In this document: piece by piece, positions 1 to 11,100 of the stretch | Layout: the number at the start of each line of letters is the position of its first letter | Position numbering within the stretch: the first letter of the stretch is position 1 | Origin: Flavobacterium sp. | Lineage (GTDB): Bacteria > Bacteroidota > Bacteroidia > Flavobacteriales > Flavobacteriaceae | Reading direction: 5' to 3' | NCBI GenBank assembly: GCA_012837155.1 | Contig: CP051546.1 | Location: 467,474 to 531,473 of the forward strand | DNA length: 64,000 nt | The notes under the pieces: model-generated | What the model was told of the DNA's origin: nothing | Seen by the model: only the letters and a program-made list of their open reading frames with translations | The model's database searches: none | Translations under genes and position numbers: made by a program

Positions 1-1
1 C

Positions 2-361
2 AATGATTTAACGGTTTTCAAAGAAGCGTGGTCAGAAAAAACAAACAGAAAATTCTTTGGAGATAAAATATACATTAACGAGGATTTTTTTTCTGAATTA
101 GAACAAGAGAAAAATTCAATTATGATTACACCAGTTAAAGCAATCAAAGGACAATGTCAACAAATAAAAAACTGGGATAAAGCAGCCGATGATTTATTTT
201 CCAAAGCAGTATCAAGAGTTAGACAGCCCATAGAATCTCTTTTTAATTGGTTGATTGTTAAAACTGATATTCAAAAAGCAAGTAAAGTTAGGTCTAGCAA
301 GGGGTTACTGGTTCATCTATTTGGAAAAATTGCTGCCGCTTTTATTGGACTAATATTTTAA
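2..361 (+). CDS. DDE transposase, C-terminal fragment (IS982-like)
   Basis: The frame is open from the window edge to a stop at 359-361, so the 5' part lies outside; about 119 codons are visible and the ATG at 122 is only an internal Met. The tail contains RQPIESLFNWL, then KASKVRS, then a short hydrophobic end, which I associate with IS982-group DDE transposases; GDKIYINEDFF precedes it. The family call rests on recall of such tails, not on a search. It reads towards the FecR-like gene and sits where an ECF sigma factor gene would normally be found. Confidence 0.7.
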   Translation, partial: NDLTVFKEAWSEKTNRKFFGDKIYINEDFFSELEQEKNSIMITPVKAIKGQCQQIKNWDKAADDLFSKAVSRVRQPIESLFNWLIVKTDIQKASKVRSSKGLLVHLFGKIAAAFIGLIF

Positions 362-483
362 CCCTTGATTCGCATTATTATTATTATTCGATTTATTTTT
401 TAGTTTTCTTTGGGGGTATTTCAAAGTTATTACGTCTCAAAAGTAGATTAAATAGTTTAACTGGCAAAATAAAGACATTTTCA

Positions 484-1632
484 GTGAGTGATAAATCAAA
501 ATATGAAAGCTTAATTTTTAAATTCTTAACACATGACATTTCTGATGAAGAATCAATTCAATTAGAAACATGGGCAAAAAAGAAGAAAAATTCAAAAATA
601 ATCGAGGATTATATAAAGCTGAATTATCTTACTAATTATAGCATATATACTTTTGATGCTTTAAAGGCATACCGCAAAGCATCATTACATACAGAACCAA
701 AATCCATCAAAAGGATAGCTCCTCGTTTTTTTAGGTATGCCGCAGCTGCAATATTAGTTGTTGCTTTGACTACGAGTTATTTTTTCAGAGATCAATTCTT
801 TGTTAGTCAAATGCAAACAAATACGTCTTTAATTAAAAACATACCTGTTGAAATTGGGGCAAACAAAGCCACTTTAACCTTAGAAGATGGGACTCGTGTT
901 ACCTTAGAAAAAGGGCAAAAATACGTTTCAAATAATTTAAAAAGCAATGGTAAAGAAATTATATACAGCCCCAACCCAAATGTTAAATCAAAAATAATCT
1001 ATAACTACCTAACCATTCCAAGAGGCGGACAATATTTTGTAAAATTAGCAGATGGCACACAGGTTTGGCTAAATTCGGAATCCCAACTAAAATACCCTGT
1101 GAGTTTTATTAAAGGAGAAACAAGAAAAGTAGAACTCATTTACGGAGAAGCCTATTTTGATGTATATCATAATGGGGCTGCTTTTAAAGTACAAACAGGA
1201 GTACAAGAGATAGCTGTTTTGGGGACTGAGTTTAATATTAAAGCATACCAAGGAGAAGGCATTTATACCACACTTGTAAAAGGAAAAGTTGCTATCTCAA
1301 ATCAGGTTTCTAATACAATTTTACATCCCGGAATGCAATCCAAAATAGAGAATGAGAATGACAAAATCGTATTATCAAACGCCAATATTCCATACGAAAT
1401 AGCTTGGAAAAATGGTTTTTTCAGATTTAAAAACAAGCCCTTAAGCGAAATAGTAAATACACTCGCAAGGTGGTATAATGTTACTGTAATTTATAAAAAT
1501 GAGGAAAAGAAAGAGCTCATTTATTCGGGAAGCCTAAAAAGAACAAATTCTATCACAACACTACTAGATGCTATACAAAAAACAGGAAATGTAGAATTTG
1601 TCATTACTAATAATACCATTACTATAAAATAA
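484..1632 (+). CDS. FecR-family anti-sigma factor
   Basis: Membrane-bound regulator that relays a signal from a TonB-dependent receptor to an ECF sigma factor. The 382 residues show a cytoplasmic N-terminal part, one membrane segment at about 82-101, a periplasmic FecR domain (residues about 170-270, with GGQYFVKLADGTQVWLNSES) and a C-terminal DUF4974-type part ending in NTLARWYNVTV. The start used is GTG at 484; the frame stays open upstream without an ATG, so the true start could be elsewhere. It precedes the SusC-like gene, whose STN domain is the expected partner. No sigma factor gene is visible; a transposase remnant lies directly upstream instead. Confidence 0.9.
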   Translation: MSDKSKYESLIFKFLTHDISDEESIQLETWAKKKKNSKIIEDYIKLNYLTNYSIYTFDALKAYRKASLHTEPKSIKRIAPRFFRYAAAAILVVALTTSYFFRDQFFVSQMQTNTSLIKNIPVEIGANKATLTLEDGTRVTLEKGQKYVSNNLKSNGKEIIYSPNPNVKSKIIYNYLTIPRGGQYFVKLADGTQVWLNSESQLKYPVSFIKGETRKVELIYGEAYFDVYHNGAAFKVQTGVQEIAVLGTEFNIKAYQGEGIYTTLVKGKVAISNQVSNTILHPGMQSKIENENDKIVLSNANIPYEIAWKNGFFRFKNKPLSEIVNTLARWYNVTVIYKNEEKKELIYSGSLKRTNSITTLLDAIQKTGNVEFVITNNTITIK

Positions 1633-1729
1633 AAAAAGGAATAAAGCTAGAACCGTCCAAAGTAGTAGCTAAATTCCTTATAAATCAAAATTAATTAAAA
1701 CCATGTTTAACTAACTCCATTACAAATGT

Positions 1730-4700
1730 ATGAATTTTAAATGTACTAACGCTATTGCATCTTTATGTAATAACAAACTATCGAAATTAATGATAAAAAC
1801 TTTTATCTTCTTATTAAGTTTTACATCATTTGGGTTAAATTCAATTACAGGATTTTCTCAAAACGCAAAAATTGTTATCGATACAGACACCTCGATTTCA
1901 GTTGAACAAATTTTTACTCTGATTGAAAATCAAACCGATTATCAATTTATCTATGATGCCAATTTAATTAAAAAAGCCCCCGTCATTTCATTAAAAAAAG
2001 GCATTATAATGGCAGACATCCTATTAAAAAAAGGGCTAGAACCCATAAATTGCTCCTACGAATTTAACAATGACATCATTATTGTTAAAAGAAACCTAAA
2101 ACAACAAGAGCTTTTTAAGATTACAGACAAACTAGCCGATTTTGTCAAAGGAAAAGTAACCGATGATAAAAGAAAGCCTTTAGCAGGAGTGACTGTGTCA
2201 GTAAAAGGGACTAAAATAGGAACTGTTACAAATGAGAGTGGAGAATACAGTATTAGTGCTCCCAAAGCGAATTCAATACTTATCTTTTCGTATGTTGGTT
2301 TTGCAGTTCAAGAAGTAGCAATTGGAAATCAGTCGGAAATTAATATCGTTTTAAAATTAGACACCAAAGCACTTGACGAAATTGTTGTTGTAGGATACGG
2401 AACGCAGAAGAAATCAGACCTTACAGGTTCGGTAGCATCGGTTAAAGAAAAAGATTTCAACAGAGGAATAAACACATCACCAGACCAATTGATACAAGGG
2501 AAAGTTGCTGGTGTACAAATTAGTAATAATAGTGGGCAACCTGGTGCTGCCGTTTCATTCCGTATTCGAGGAGTCACTTCATTCAGTACAGATACACAAC
2601 CTTTATTTGTTGTTGATGGTGTAATTTTAGGGGGCAATGCGCGCCCTAGTTCTTCTTTTGATGCCACAGGACCAAGTCCTGCTGCCAATCCGTTAAATTT
2701 TATTAATACCAATGATATTGCTTCAATTGATGTTTTAAAAGATGCTTCGGCTACAGCTATTTATGGTTCCCGAGCTGCGAATGGAGTTGTGGTTATTACT
2801 ACAAAACGAGGAATTAGTGGGCAGCCTAGAATGGAGGTTGGTATTAATACAGGAATTAGTGTTATTCGAAAGAAATTTCCTGTTTTGAATGGAGATGAAT
2901 ACCGTCAGTTATTAAAACGATACAATAATCCAGCATTTAATGGATATGATTATGGAGGTAATTTTGATGCCCAAGATGCTATATTACGCACAGGAATTAC
3001 TCATAATGCTAATATTGCTATTAATAGTGGAACTGAAAACGCACAAACTCGAATTTCATTTAATTCTACCAACCAAGAAGGGATTATTCGTAAATCGGGA
3101 TTGAATAAGAATGTACTTGATTTAAAAGGGAAATACAAATTTTTCGATACAAAATGGTTCAATCTGGATTATAATTTAATTCTTTCTACCAATACAGAAA
3201 AAATAGCCCCTACCCAATCAGGATCTGCAAGTAATTTTGGAACGACAATATCTCAAGCTTTGCGTTGGAATCCAACAAGATCATTATATAATGCTGATGG
3301 CTCTGTTCTGATAACCGATGAATCTGAAAAACTACAAAACCCATTAGCTACATTGAATGCATTCGATGATAAAAGTGTTCTCAATACTATAATTGCTAGT
3401 GTTAGCCCAAAAATTAAAATAATCAAGGGGTTAGAGTATCAAGGAATCTTTAGCATTATCAAAAATTCAGGTAAAAGAGAAGTAACAGTAGCATCGAGTT
3501 TACCTTTTAAAGATTTTCGAAATGGGTATGCAGGAACTTCAAGAGCAGAGGAAGAATCCTTGCAAATAAATCACTTACTTACCTATAAAAATACATTTGA
3601 ATTTGGGCTGAATATCGATGCACTTGCGGGCTATGAATTTTATAAAAACAAAGCAAATAGTTTTGGATTCAATAGCTTAGGATTTAAACCTTTTGATTTA
3701 TTAGGTATTAATTATGTTAATCTATTGCCTTATTCTGACCGAGCTTTCTGGAATGTAAACACATACGAAAATATTACCACGGAATTACAATCGTATTTTA
3801 CAAGGGTAAATTTAGGATATAAAAACCGCTACTTGCTTACAGCAACATTAAGAGCAGATGGATCTAACAAATTTACAGGTGATAAAAAGTATGGTTATTT
3901 CCCTTCTATCGGAGCCGCATGGAATTTACATAACGAGGAATTTTTTAAATCGAATGTGCTAAACAACTTAAAGTTACGATTGGGATGGGGGGAGATAGGA
4001 AATCAAACAGGGCTGCCTTCAGGCTTATCAACGACCCTTTATAGTTTAGGGTTAGGAGGTAGTACTTCTGTTTACTATGTAGGGAATCCCGACTTAAAAT
4101 GGGAAACCACAACCACTAGTAACATAGGCGTTGATTTTGGACTTTTTAATTCCAGATTAACGGGGAGTATAGAATATTTTGATAAAAAAACCAATGATTT
4201 ATTAATCACGGTTGCCGCTTCTCAGCTATCAAGTGGATTAAAATGGATTAATGTAAATGGTCAAATTGTAAACAGAGGAACAGAACTTACCCTTAACGGA
4301 CAAATAATCCAAACTAAAGATTTTCAATGGAATTTAGGGGGAAATATTTCGTTTGTTAAGAATACAACCCAAGGAGCTGATTTTCCTAGCATTAACCCAA
4401 CTGGGTTTCAACGCATCGTCAAAGGAAGTCCACTATACGAATTCTATGGAAGAAAGTACCTAGGTTTAGATGATTCAGGATTTAGCAAGTACCAAAAAAA
4501 CAGTACTGGAGAAGATGCTTTAGTTGCATTAGGAAGCCCTCTTCCAACCACTTTGGTAGGTATAAGCAGCTCTATTTCCTACAAGAAATTTGATTTAAAC
4601 ATGAATTTTCAAGGAGCTTATGGACATAAAATATACAATGGAACCATTAACGGCGCACACGGCGGTTTGAGAGCCACCAGCGTTGGGGTGGGTTTAAACG

Positions 4701-4987
4701 TGTTTAATGAAGTGCTTAATAGTTCTATCAGAGAAGATATAGGAAATATCGATTTACAGAGCAACCGCTTTTTATATAGTGGCGACTATATGAAATTAGC
4801 CAATACAACACTAACCTATCGATTTGGAAATGCTATTAAACATCTAGAAGGGTTATCGGTGTATATTACAGGACAAAACCTATTGGTTATTACCAAATAT
4901 CCAGGATTTGACCCTGAACTGGGAACCGAATCCATTCCATACCCTTCCGTGAAGAATTTTATAATAGGTGTCAATTTTAATTTATAA
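1730..4987 (+). CDS. SusC/RagA-family TonB-dependent outer-membrane receptor with STN domain
   Basis: Imports an oligomeric or chelated nutrient across the outer membrane with its SusD partner, energised by TonB. The 1085-residue protein has a signal peptide (to about residue 44, ending GFSQ), an STN signalling domain (about 50-120), a carboxypeptidase-like regulatory domain (about 138-210), the linker LDEIVVVGYGTQKK, a plug domain with the SusC hallmark DVLKDASATAIYGSRAANG, and a C-terminal beta-barrel. The STN domain together with the upstream FecR protein predicts cell-surface signalling. The SusD gene starts 12 bp after the stop. No degradative enzyme is encoded next to the pair, so the substrate is unknown. 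Confidence 0.95.
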   Translation: MNFKCTNAIASLCNNKLSKLMIKTFIFLLSFTSFGLNSITGFSQNAKIVIDTDTSISVEQIFTLIENQTDYQFIYDANLIKKAPVISLKKGIIMADILLKKGLEPINCSYEFNNDIIIVKRNLKQQELFKITDKLADFVKGKVTDDKRKPLAGVTVSVKGTKIGTVTNESGEYSISAPKANSILIFSYVGFAVQEVAIGNQSEINIVLKLDTKALDEIVVVGYGTQKKSDLTGSVASVKEKDFNRGINTSPDQLIQGKVAGVQISNNSGQPGAAVSFRIRGVTSFSTDTQPLFVVDGVILGGNARPSSSFDATGPSPAANPLNFINTNDIASIDVLKDASATAIYGSRAANGVVVITTKRGISGQPRMEVGINTGISVIRKKFPVLNGDEYRQLLKRYNNPAFNGYDYGGNFDAQDAILRTGITHNANIAINSGTENAQTRISFNSTNQEGIIRKSGLNKNVLDLKGKYKFFDTKWFNLDYNLILSTNTEKIAPTQSGSASNFGTTISQALRWNPTRSLYNADGSVLITDESEKLQNPLATLNAFDDKSVLNTIIASVSPKIKIIKGLEYQGIFSIIKNSGKREVTVASSLPFKDFRNGYAGTSRAEEESLQINHLLTYKNTFEFGLNIDALAGYEFYKNKANSFGFNSLGFKPFDLLGINYVNLLPYSDRAFWNVNTYENITTELQSYFTRVNLGYKNRYLLTATLRADGSNKFTGDKKYGYFPSIGAAWNLHNEEFFKSNVLNNLKLRLGWGEIGNQTGLPSGLSTTLYSLGLGGSTSVYYVGNPDLKWETTTTSNIGVDFGLFNSRLTGSIEYFDKKTNDLLITVAASQLSSGLKWINVNGQIVNRGTELTLNGQIIQTKDFQWNLGGNISFVKNTTQGADFPSINPTGFQRIVKGSPLYEFYGRKYLGLDDSGFSKYQKNSTGEDALVALGSPLPTTLVGISSSISYKKFDLNMNFQGAYGHKIYNGTINGAHGGLRATSVGVGLNVFNEVLNSSIREDIGNIDLQSNRFLYSGDYMKLANTTLTYRFGNAIKHLEGLSVYITGQNLLVITKYPGFDPELGTESIPYPSVKNFIIGVNFNL

Positions 4988-4999
4988 AAACGTAACAAA

Positions 5000-6556
5000 A
5001 TGAAAAAAATAATATTCATAGCAGCAATTAGTGCCCTATTGATATTTTCTTGTACCGATTTGAAAGAAATATATCCAACACAAATTACCGAAGAACAAAA
5101 AAATACGCTACCAGCTAATGTGGTTTCACAAAGTCTTTTAAATGCAGTTTATGAGCAGTTTCTCTTAGATTACCCAAATGTAGCTGTACACATGTGTTCG
5201 TTAGAAGCAGCAGGAGATCAATTTTACCAGCGTGGCGGAGGGGATGTAAATGTTTTTGCAATGGCTAGACATGAATATACGGCCACTTTAGGTTCTAGTT
5301 ATATAGGGTTAAGCTGGGACTCGTACAACGCCATGATTTTTAAAACACTAAGTGTGCTAACCAGCAATCCTAATCCAAGGCAAAAAGCAGAAGCTCGATT
5401 CTTAAGAGCATTTTTTGTTTTTCAATTAGCTGATATGTTCAATCAGGTGCCTTTAAGGGAGCCTGGCGAAGACTTGAACAAACCGGCTAAAGTGTTAAAA
5501 ATCAATCAAGCCATTGATTTTTTAGTTAGTGAATTGAATGCCATTATTCCTGATTTGCCTGAGAAAACGGCTGTTACAAATGCTAATGTTGCCAACAAAG
5601 ATGCCGCTCGTGTTTTGTTGATGAAATTGTATTTGAATAAAGGTGCCTTTTTAAATAGAACAACCTCGCCAACTTTCGCAGGTGATGATATGGCTCAAGT
5701 GATTAGTATAGGACAGCAATTAATAGGTTCAGGTACATATAGTTTGATGGATAACTATTATGACAATTTTTCTAGAGACAATGACACAAAATCCAAAGAA
5801 ATGATTTTTTCTGTTGATGGCAGAAGAGTCACGGGAGGAGATGTTTCTCGGAGATGGAGAGGAGTATTGCATGCTAATAGTGTACCCACAGCTGGTAATA
5901 CGTGGGTGGCTCCAGGTAGTATTCTTGATTTGTTTGACCCCAATGATGTTAGACTATCGTATGATTATCCAGGTTTTACAGATAAGTACGGTACCAAAGT
6001 AGGTTTGTTGATTGGACAACAATACGGACGTAACGCAACAACTGGTGCAATCGAAGCTTTAAAAAATGGTGCTGGACAAAATCTTATCTTTACACGAAAT
6101 TTAATTGCTCCTGCTAGCATTGCGGCGTCTCCTGAATTTGCAGGAGTAAGACCAATTAAATGGGTTCCAGATATGAAAGATGATGGTACTAATGCAGATA
6201 ACAGACCTTGTAATAATGATTTGCCTATTTTTAGGTATGCCGATGTGATGTTGATGACAGCAGAAGCTTTATTGCGTACAGGCCAAACAAACAGCGCTCT
6301 TCTTTTGGTAAATCAATTGCGTGTTAAAAGAAAGGCTAGTGCACTTACTTCTCTTACGCTAAATAACTTAATTGATGAAAGAGGGCGTGAGTTATATTGG
6401 GAAGGATGGAGAAGAAATGACTTAATTCGTTTTGGCAAGTTCAATTTGCCTAATGAATTACGCCCATGGACAAGTGATGCAAAATATCGTATTTATCCAA
6501 TTGCTCCTACCCAACTTTCAGCTAACCCCAATTTAGTTCAAAATTTTGGTTATTAA
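5000..6556 (+). CDS. SusD/RagB-family nutrient-binding outer-membrane lipoprotein
   Basis: Surface lipoprotein that captures substrate as a lid on the SusC-type channel. The 518-residue protein begins with a lipoprotein signal, LLIFSC, acylated Cys at about residue 18. The SusD fold is recognised by the helical TPR-like part (KAEARFLRAFFVFQLADMF) and the C-terminal RagB motif ending in INELIDERGRELYWEGWRRNDLIRFG-like sequence followed by YRIYPIAPTQLSANPNLVQN. Twelve bases separate it from susC, so the two are co-transcribed. A terminator-like hairpin follows at 6590-6618. Confidence 0.95.
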   Translation: MKKIIFIAAISALLIFSCTDLKEIYPTQITEEQKNTLPANVVSQSLLNAVYEQFLLDYPNVAVHMCSLEAAGDQFYQRGGGDVNVFAMARHEYTATLGSSYIGLSWDSYNAMIFKTLSVLTSNPNPRQKAEARFLRAFFVFQLADMFNQVPLREPGEDLNKPAKVLKINQAIDFLVSELNAIIPDLPEKTAVTNANVANKDAARVLLMKLYLNKGAFLNRTTSPTFAGDDMAQVISIGQQLIGSGTYSLMDNYYDNFSRDNDTKSKEMIFSVDGRRVTGGDVSRRWRGVLHANSVPTAGNTWVAPGSILDLFDPNDVRLSYDYPGFTDKYGTKVGLLIGQQYGRNATTGAIEALKNGAGQNLIFTRNLIAPASIAASPEFAGVRPIKWVPDMKDDGTNADNRPCNNDLPIFRYADVMLMTAEALLRTGQTNSALLLVNQLRVKRKASALTSLTLNNLIDERGRELYWEGWRRNDLIRFGKFNLPNELRPWTSDAKYRIYPIAPTQLSANPNLVQNFGY

Positions 6557-6589
6557 GGTTGTGAGGTAAAATATAGCATATATTTTAAA

Positions 6590-6623
6590 GAGGCTGACTA
6601 AAATCATGAGGCAGCCTCTCTTT
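6590..6623 (+). terminator. Rho-independent terminator after susD-like gene
   Basis: GAGGCTG at 6590-6596 pairs with CAGCCTC at 6612-6618 around a 15-nt loop, followed by a short T-rich stretch. It ends the fecR-susC-susD unit before the AraC gene. Confidence 0.6.
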
Positions 6624-6748
6624 TAAAATAATTCGACTGAAATTTCGTAATTGACAGTAGTGGACGTATTTTTACACGCAGTTTTAAAATAGAGATGCAA
6701 AAAAAAAAACAGAAATAAATATAAAATTTGGCTTAAAATTATTAGGTA

Positions 6749-7597
6749 ATGCAAAAGAACATAATAGAATACCAGTTTCCCTCTTATTCTTTGCCTGAAA
6801 GCAAATTTCCTGTTTTAATAGAAGATCTTGGCTATTGTAATCCCTATGATTTTACCAAGGAACACCGCCATAAATACTTTGAGATAATTCTCTTTAAGAA
6901 TGGGGGAGGAAAACAATGGATTGATTTTAAAGAAATTAGTGTTCAAGATTATAGTTGCTACATCATATTACCTGGGCAGGTACATCTATTAAAAAGGGCT
7001 GCTGATAGTTTAGGCTCAATAATCCAGTTTCAAGAATCAGAAATCGAATCTTCTTGCCTTCGCAACTATTTATTATTTTCTTCTCAACCAATAATTTTTG
7101 ATAATAGTGCCGAAAAATTTGCCAAAATAATTACATACCTTGATCTTATACGGAACATGCAAAAAAATGCTGAACACGTTTTAAAATTAGGATGTAGGCA
7201 TTTATTACAGGCATTTTTATTTCAGTTACTAGGTATTAAAGATGAAATAGAAGCTTGTAAAGAAACCGAAGTACTCCATTACCAGTTTGTACAAATGGTA
7301 GAAGAAAATTTTATAAAGTATCAAACAGTACAGGAATACGCATTGCGGTTACAGATTACAGAAAAAAAATTAACAACCCTCACTAAAAAACACTTTGGTA
7401 TTACACCGTTACAGTTAATACATAATCGTATTGTTTTAGAATCTAAGCGATTACTAGCTTTTAAAAATATTTCTTGCAAAGAGGTTGCCTATCAACTTGG
7501 TTTTGCCTCTCCCTCGTCTTTCAATCGGTTCATCAAAGACAAAACTGGCTTGTCTCCAAATGCCCTCCGCGATTCTTTAATCAATCCTTCCTTATAG
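6749..7597 (+). CDS. AraC-family transcriptional regulator
   Basis: DNA-binding activator or repressor of 282 residues. The N-terminal half is a cupin-like sensor (KEHRHKYFEIILFKNGGGKQ, YIILPGQVH). The C-terminal 100 residues hold the two AraC helix-turn-helix motifs, the second reading KEVAYQLGFASPSSFNRFIKDKTGLSPNALR, split here as KEVAYQLGFA and FNRFIKDKTGLSP. It lies between the SusCD operon and the large secreted protein gene, all on the same strand. A perfect 13-bp direct repeat with 21-bp period, the geometry AraC proteins often use, lies 350 bp downstream at 7944-7977, so I infer that it controls the secreted protein. Confidence 0.9.
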   Translation: MQKNIIEYQFPSYSLPESKFPVLIEDLGYCNPYDFTKEHRHKYFEIILFKNGGGKQWIDFKEISVQDYSCYIILPGQVHLLKRAADSLGSIIQFQESEIESSCLRNYLLFSSQPIIFDNSAEKFAKIITYLDLIRNMQKNAEHVLKLGCRHLLQAFLFQLLGIKDEIEACKETEVLHYQFVQMVEENFIKYQTVQEYALRLQITEKKLTTLTKKHFGITPLQLIHNRIVLESKRLLAFKNISCKEVAYQLGFASPSSFNRFIKDKTGLSPNALRDSLINPSL

Positions 7598-7667
7598 GAG
7601 TCATTTACTATTACCGTTAACAGACTGAATACAGTCTCTAAGGATACTCAATTTTTTTATATAATTG

Positions 7668-7796
7668 AAGTAAGTAATAGCATGGTGTAATGTCGCATTT
7701 TGAAATCTGATAAAATAACATAAGTCTTTGATTATAAATAGCTTTTATCACTATTCATTCGTTTGACTTTATGACATTAAAACTTTCTACTTACTT
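7668..7796. repeat. MITE-like intergenic element, copy 1
   Basis: A 129-bp element bounded by perfect 9-bp terminal inverted repeats, AAGTAAGTA at 7668-7676 and TACTTACTT at 7788-7796. Its interior matches a second element at 39009-39110, most clearly in TTCGTTTGACTTTATGACAT (7758-7777 region) and in the stretch after the left end (TGGTRTAATGKCGYATTTYGAAATC in degenerate form). No open reading frame is inside. It lies in the 503-bp gene-free stretch 7598-8100, in which the only other structure I see is the direct repeat at 7944-7977. Confidence 0.6.
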
Positions 7797-7943
7797 ATAG
7801 CTAGGAAAGTAATTGGCTGTAATTTTTAAAATCAGCTGAAGTAGATGAATTACACAACTATCACTATGTTTTTTAACAAAAAATCAGTTGTCAGACATTA
7901 ATTTATTAAATAATACGTACTGTTTTAACACAAAAAGCATTTT

Positions 7944-7977
7944 TATTGGCGTAAATTAACAATATATTGGCGTAAAT
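7944..7977 (+). promoter_or_regulatory. Tandem 13-bp operator-like direct repeat upstream of the secreted protein
   Basis: TATTGGCGTAAAT occurs at 7944-7956 and again at 7965-7977, identical and 21 bp apart (two helical turns, same face). It lies 124 bp before the start of the 2028-residue protein and 347 bp after the AraC gene. AraC-type regulators typically bind such direct repeats; assignment to this AraC protein is inference. Confidence 0.5.
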
Positions 7978-8100
7978 CGATAACTAAAAAAGAGAGTTCT
8001 ATTAATAATTTTGAAAATTGATTGCTAGTTGTTTAGTTACTTATCAACAGATTAAAAAAAGTATCAGTAAAAAAATTATTTTAATATTTAAACTCAAAAA

Positions 8101-11100
8101 ATGAAAAAAAAGTACATTATTTTAAGATTGGTGCTGCTTTGTCTGCTGTTTGTTTTGCAAAAGACACATGCACAGGCTCCCACCGATGTGTTTAGCAAAA
8201 CCCCTGGTGGGTTTATTATTACTTATGGTATGCTCGATAAAACACTTGACCAAATTACCTTTGGAGGATCGCATAATTGCTTTACCAATAACGATCCCGA
8301 CGGATTAGGATATCCCTTTTCTATTTTTGATCAGAACCAATACTCACATGTGGAAGGTCAGTTTAAATCAGGAGCTAATGTGTTTGATTTTGACCCTACT
8401 AAATACTCTATTTCTATTGGTGCCCCCTGGGTAGTGAGGCATAATTTTTTGGGTTTTCGACCACTCGAATATTTTATTGGACAGCTAAATAATCTCGCTG
8501 CAGACAATCCCAATACAGTATTTATCATGGAGGTAGCCGATCTTCGGGAGGGAGACGGAGGAGAACAAGCCACAGAAATTAGCAGCAAAACACTGGAGTA
8601 CATGAAATCAACAGGTTTTTTGTACAGAACCTATAATGCAAGAAGCTATTGTGATGCCAATTTGAACCCGCTGGGATATAGCAATATTGCAAATTGGCTT
8701 ACTACAAGAGGTGGATATCCTACGCTGCGGGAGATGATTAGCAGCGGTCAAAACATTTTTTTAGTAGGTCCCTATAATACTGGATGGAGACATACAGTTC
8801 AGGCAAATGATGAGGAGCCTGCTGAGGCAAGCCTGACCAATATTGCAAATAAAGTTTCCGTTGGAGTCGGAGGAAAAACAGCTCCATTAGCCGAATTGGA
8901 ATTTCTTCCAACTCACCTTACCGCAGGTGATACGGGGAATTCCTTTGATATGAATGCTGGAGAAAAAGTATATCAATTTGCAAAAGATGTAGAGAGGCAA
9001 TTAAATATAAATTCTCCTGAGAAAGAATATGCCCTTAGTTCTATTCAATTGGATTTTTTACGTCCCTCAGATTATAATGTGTCCGATGCCTGTAACAGGC
9101 TCAATTTTGAAAGATTTGGATGGAATTATTTTGGAACGGTATCAAATCCTATGTACAAGATGCCTAAAGGACTGCTGATTAAACCTCAATCTTTCAGTTC
9201 TACTAATGTATCTCCAAATCTAGTTTATGGAAGTGCAATTGGTGTTGGTGCAGTAGCTGATCAAGACCTTTATAGTCCTGTTTATATTAATAACAACACT
9301 TCAAGAATAGTATATGATTTTGGCACTAGTGCTCACACTCCTATTACCAGTTGGGGGGTGTCTTTTAGTTCTCAAAATTCAGATAGTAGTCTCACTAAAA
9401 ATGTTACTGTTGAGGTATCTAACGACAACCTTAACTGGACACTAGTTACTGGTATACGGCGAGCTATAACAAATGGTTACGATTGCTGGTATATTTGGGA
9501 TGGGACAAGAAATATATCCGAACGTTATGTGCGTTTTTCTTTTCCCCTATTTGAAGATTTCATATATGAAATAGCCTGTTTTAATAAGGATTTAACAAGT
9601 GTGGAAGCTGTACCGTGCTCAGTTCCTAATAATCTTACTGCTAATAATATCCTCCCAACTCAAGCCACCGTAAATTGGGCTGCGGTAAGTGGATCACAAA
9701 GTTATACTGTGGAATACAAAACGAAAGCGTCCTCTTCTTGGATAAGTGCAGGAACAGCAATAAGTGGCACATTGGTTACCTTAAATAATTTAACTCCTTC
9801 AACAACCTACGACTGGAGAATAAAAACCAATTGCAATACTGCAACTACAGCATCAGCCAATAGTCTTTATGCTACATCTCGGTTTACAACAACTAGTAAC
9901 AACTGTGCGATTCCTTCAGCCCCAACAGTAGTATCCGTTACTACCAATAGTGCCACAATTAACTGGCCTGCCGGAGTTAATGTGCAGAATTACAATATTC
10001 AATTAGGCACATCAGCAGCTACATTAACTACGGTAGCTACAGGTGTAACGGGAACAAGTTATACTTTTGCAAGCTTGGCTCCTTCCACCAACTATGTTGT
10101 GGGTGTGATACCCGTTTGCCCGTTTGGAACTGGTATTTCTTATACAGTTGATGTACCTACTCTTTCATTATCTTCTGTTTGCTCTGCTTTAAACGCTCCT
10201 GTAATAACAGACATAACGGCTGGGGCTACCAGCGTAGTATTTAGCTGGCAAAAAGTAAACGGAGCGACTAGTTACTCAGTAGAATATCATCTAAGAAACG
10301 ACCCTAGTTGGTTTAATGTAGTTAGTGCTACTCCTAACCTGAACAGTACTATTACAAATTTGTTTTCGGGGAATTCCTATGAATTTAGGGTGCGTGCCAA
10401 TTGTAGTGCTAATAATACAACTACCAGCCCGTGGAGTACTATTTCATCTTTTACTTCTTTTTGTCAAGAGCCTTTAAGTCTTAGTGTGTCTAATATTACC
10501 ACTAGTGCAGCCACACTAAGTTGGGGTGCTGCAAGTGGATCACTCAGTTATCAAGTAGAATATAAGCCCATCTCTTCAACCAGTTGGATAACGTTTGTCA
10601 ACAATACCACAGCCACTTCAGCTACTATTACCAATTTAAGCACAGAAACAACGTATGACTGGCGCGTAAGGACTAATTGCTTAGGCAGCAGTAGCATTTA
10701 TACCGCTGCACAATTTACTACTGCCCCCAGCTGCTATAATGCATACGAGCCTAATCCATCGTCTGCGCCTGCGCCAATTCCTTTAAATATACCCATCACA
10801 GCGGCTATAGAACCAGGAGCTGGACAGCCATTTGGTTTTGATGCAGACTATTATCAATTTACAACTGCTGGATCAGGTAATATTACAGTAAAGGTGTCAA
10901 ATGCTCCAGCAAATATGAACCTAGCGATATATCTTAATAATGTGGGTATTGCAGAAACAACAGCAATTCAGGGTAATACGGATTTGGTTGTTACAGCAGC
11001 AAATCAGCCAGCAGGTACTTATACATTAAGAGTATTACCTGTAACTGCTACTAGTACAAGATGTTATACATTTACAGTAACTGGTAATAGCATCCCTCCT

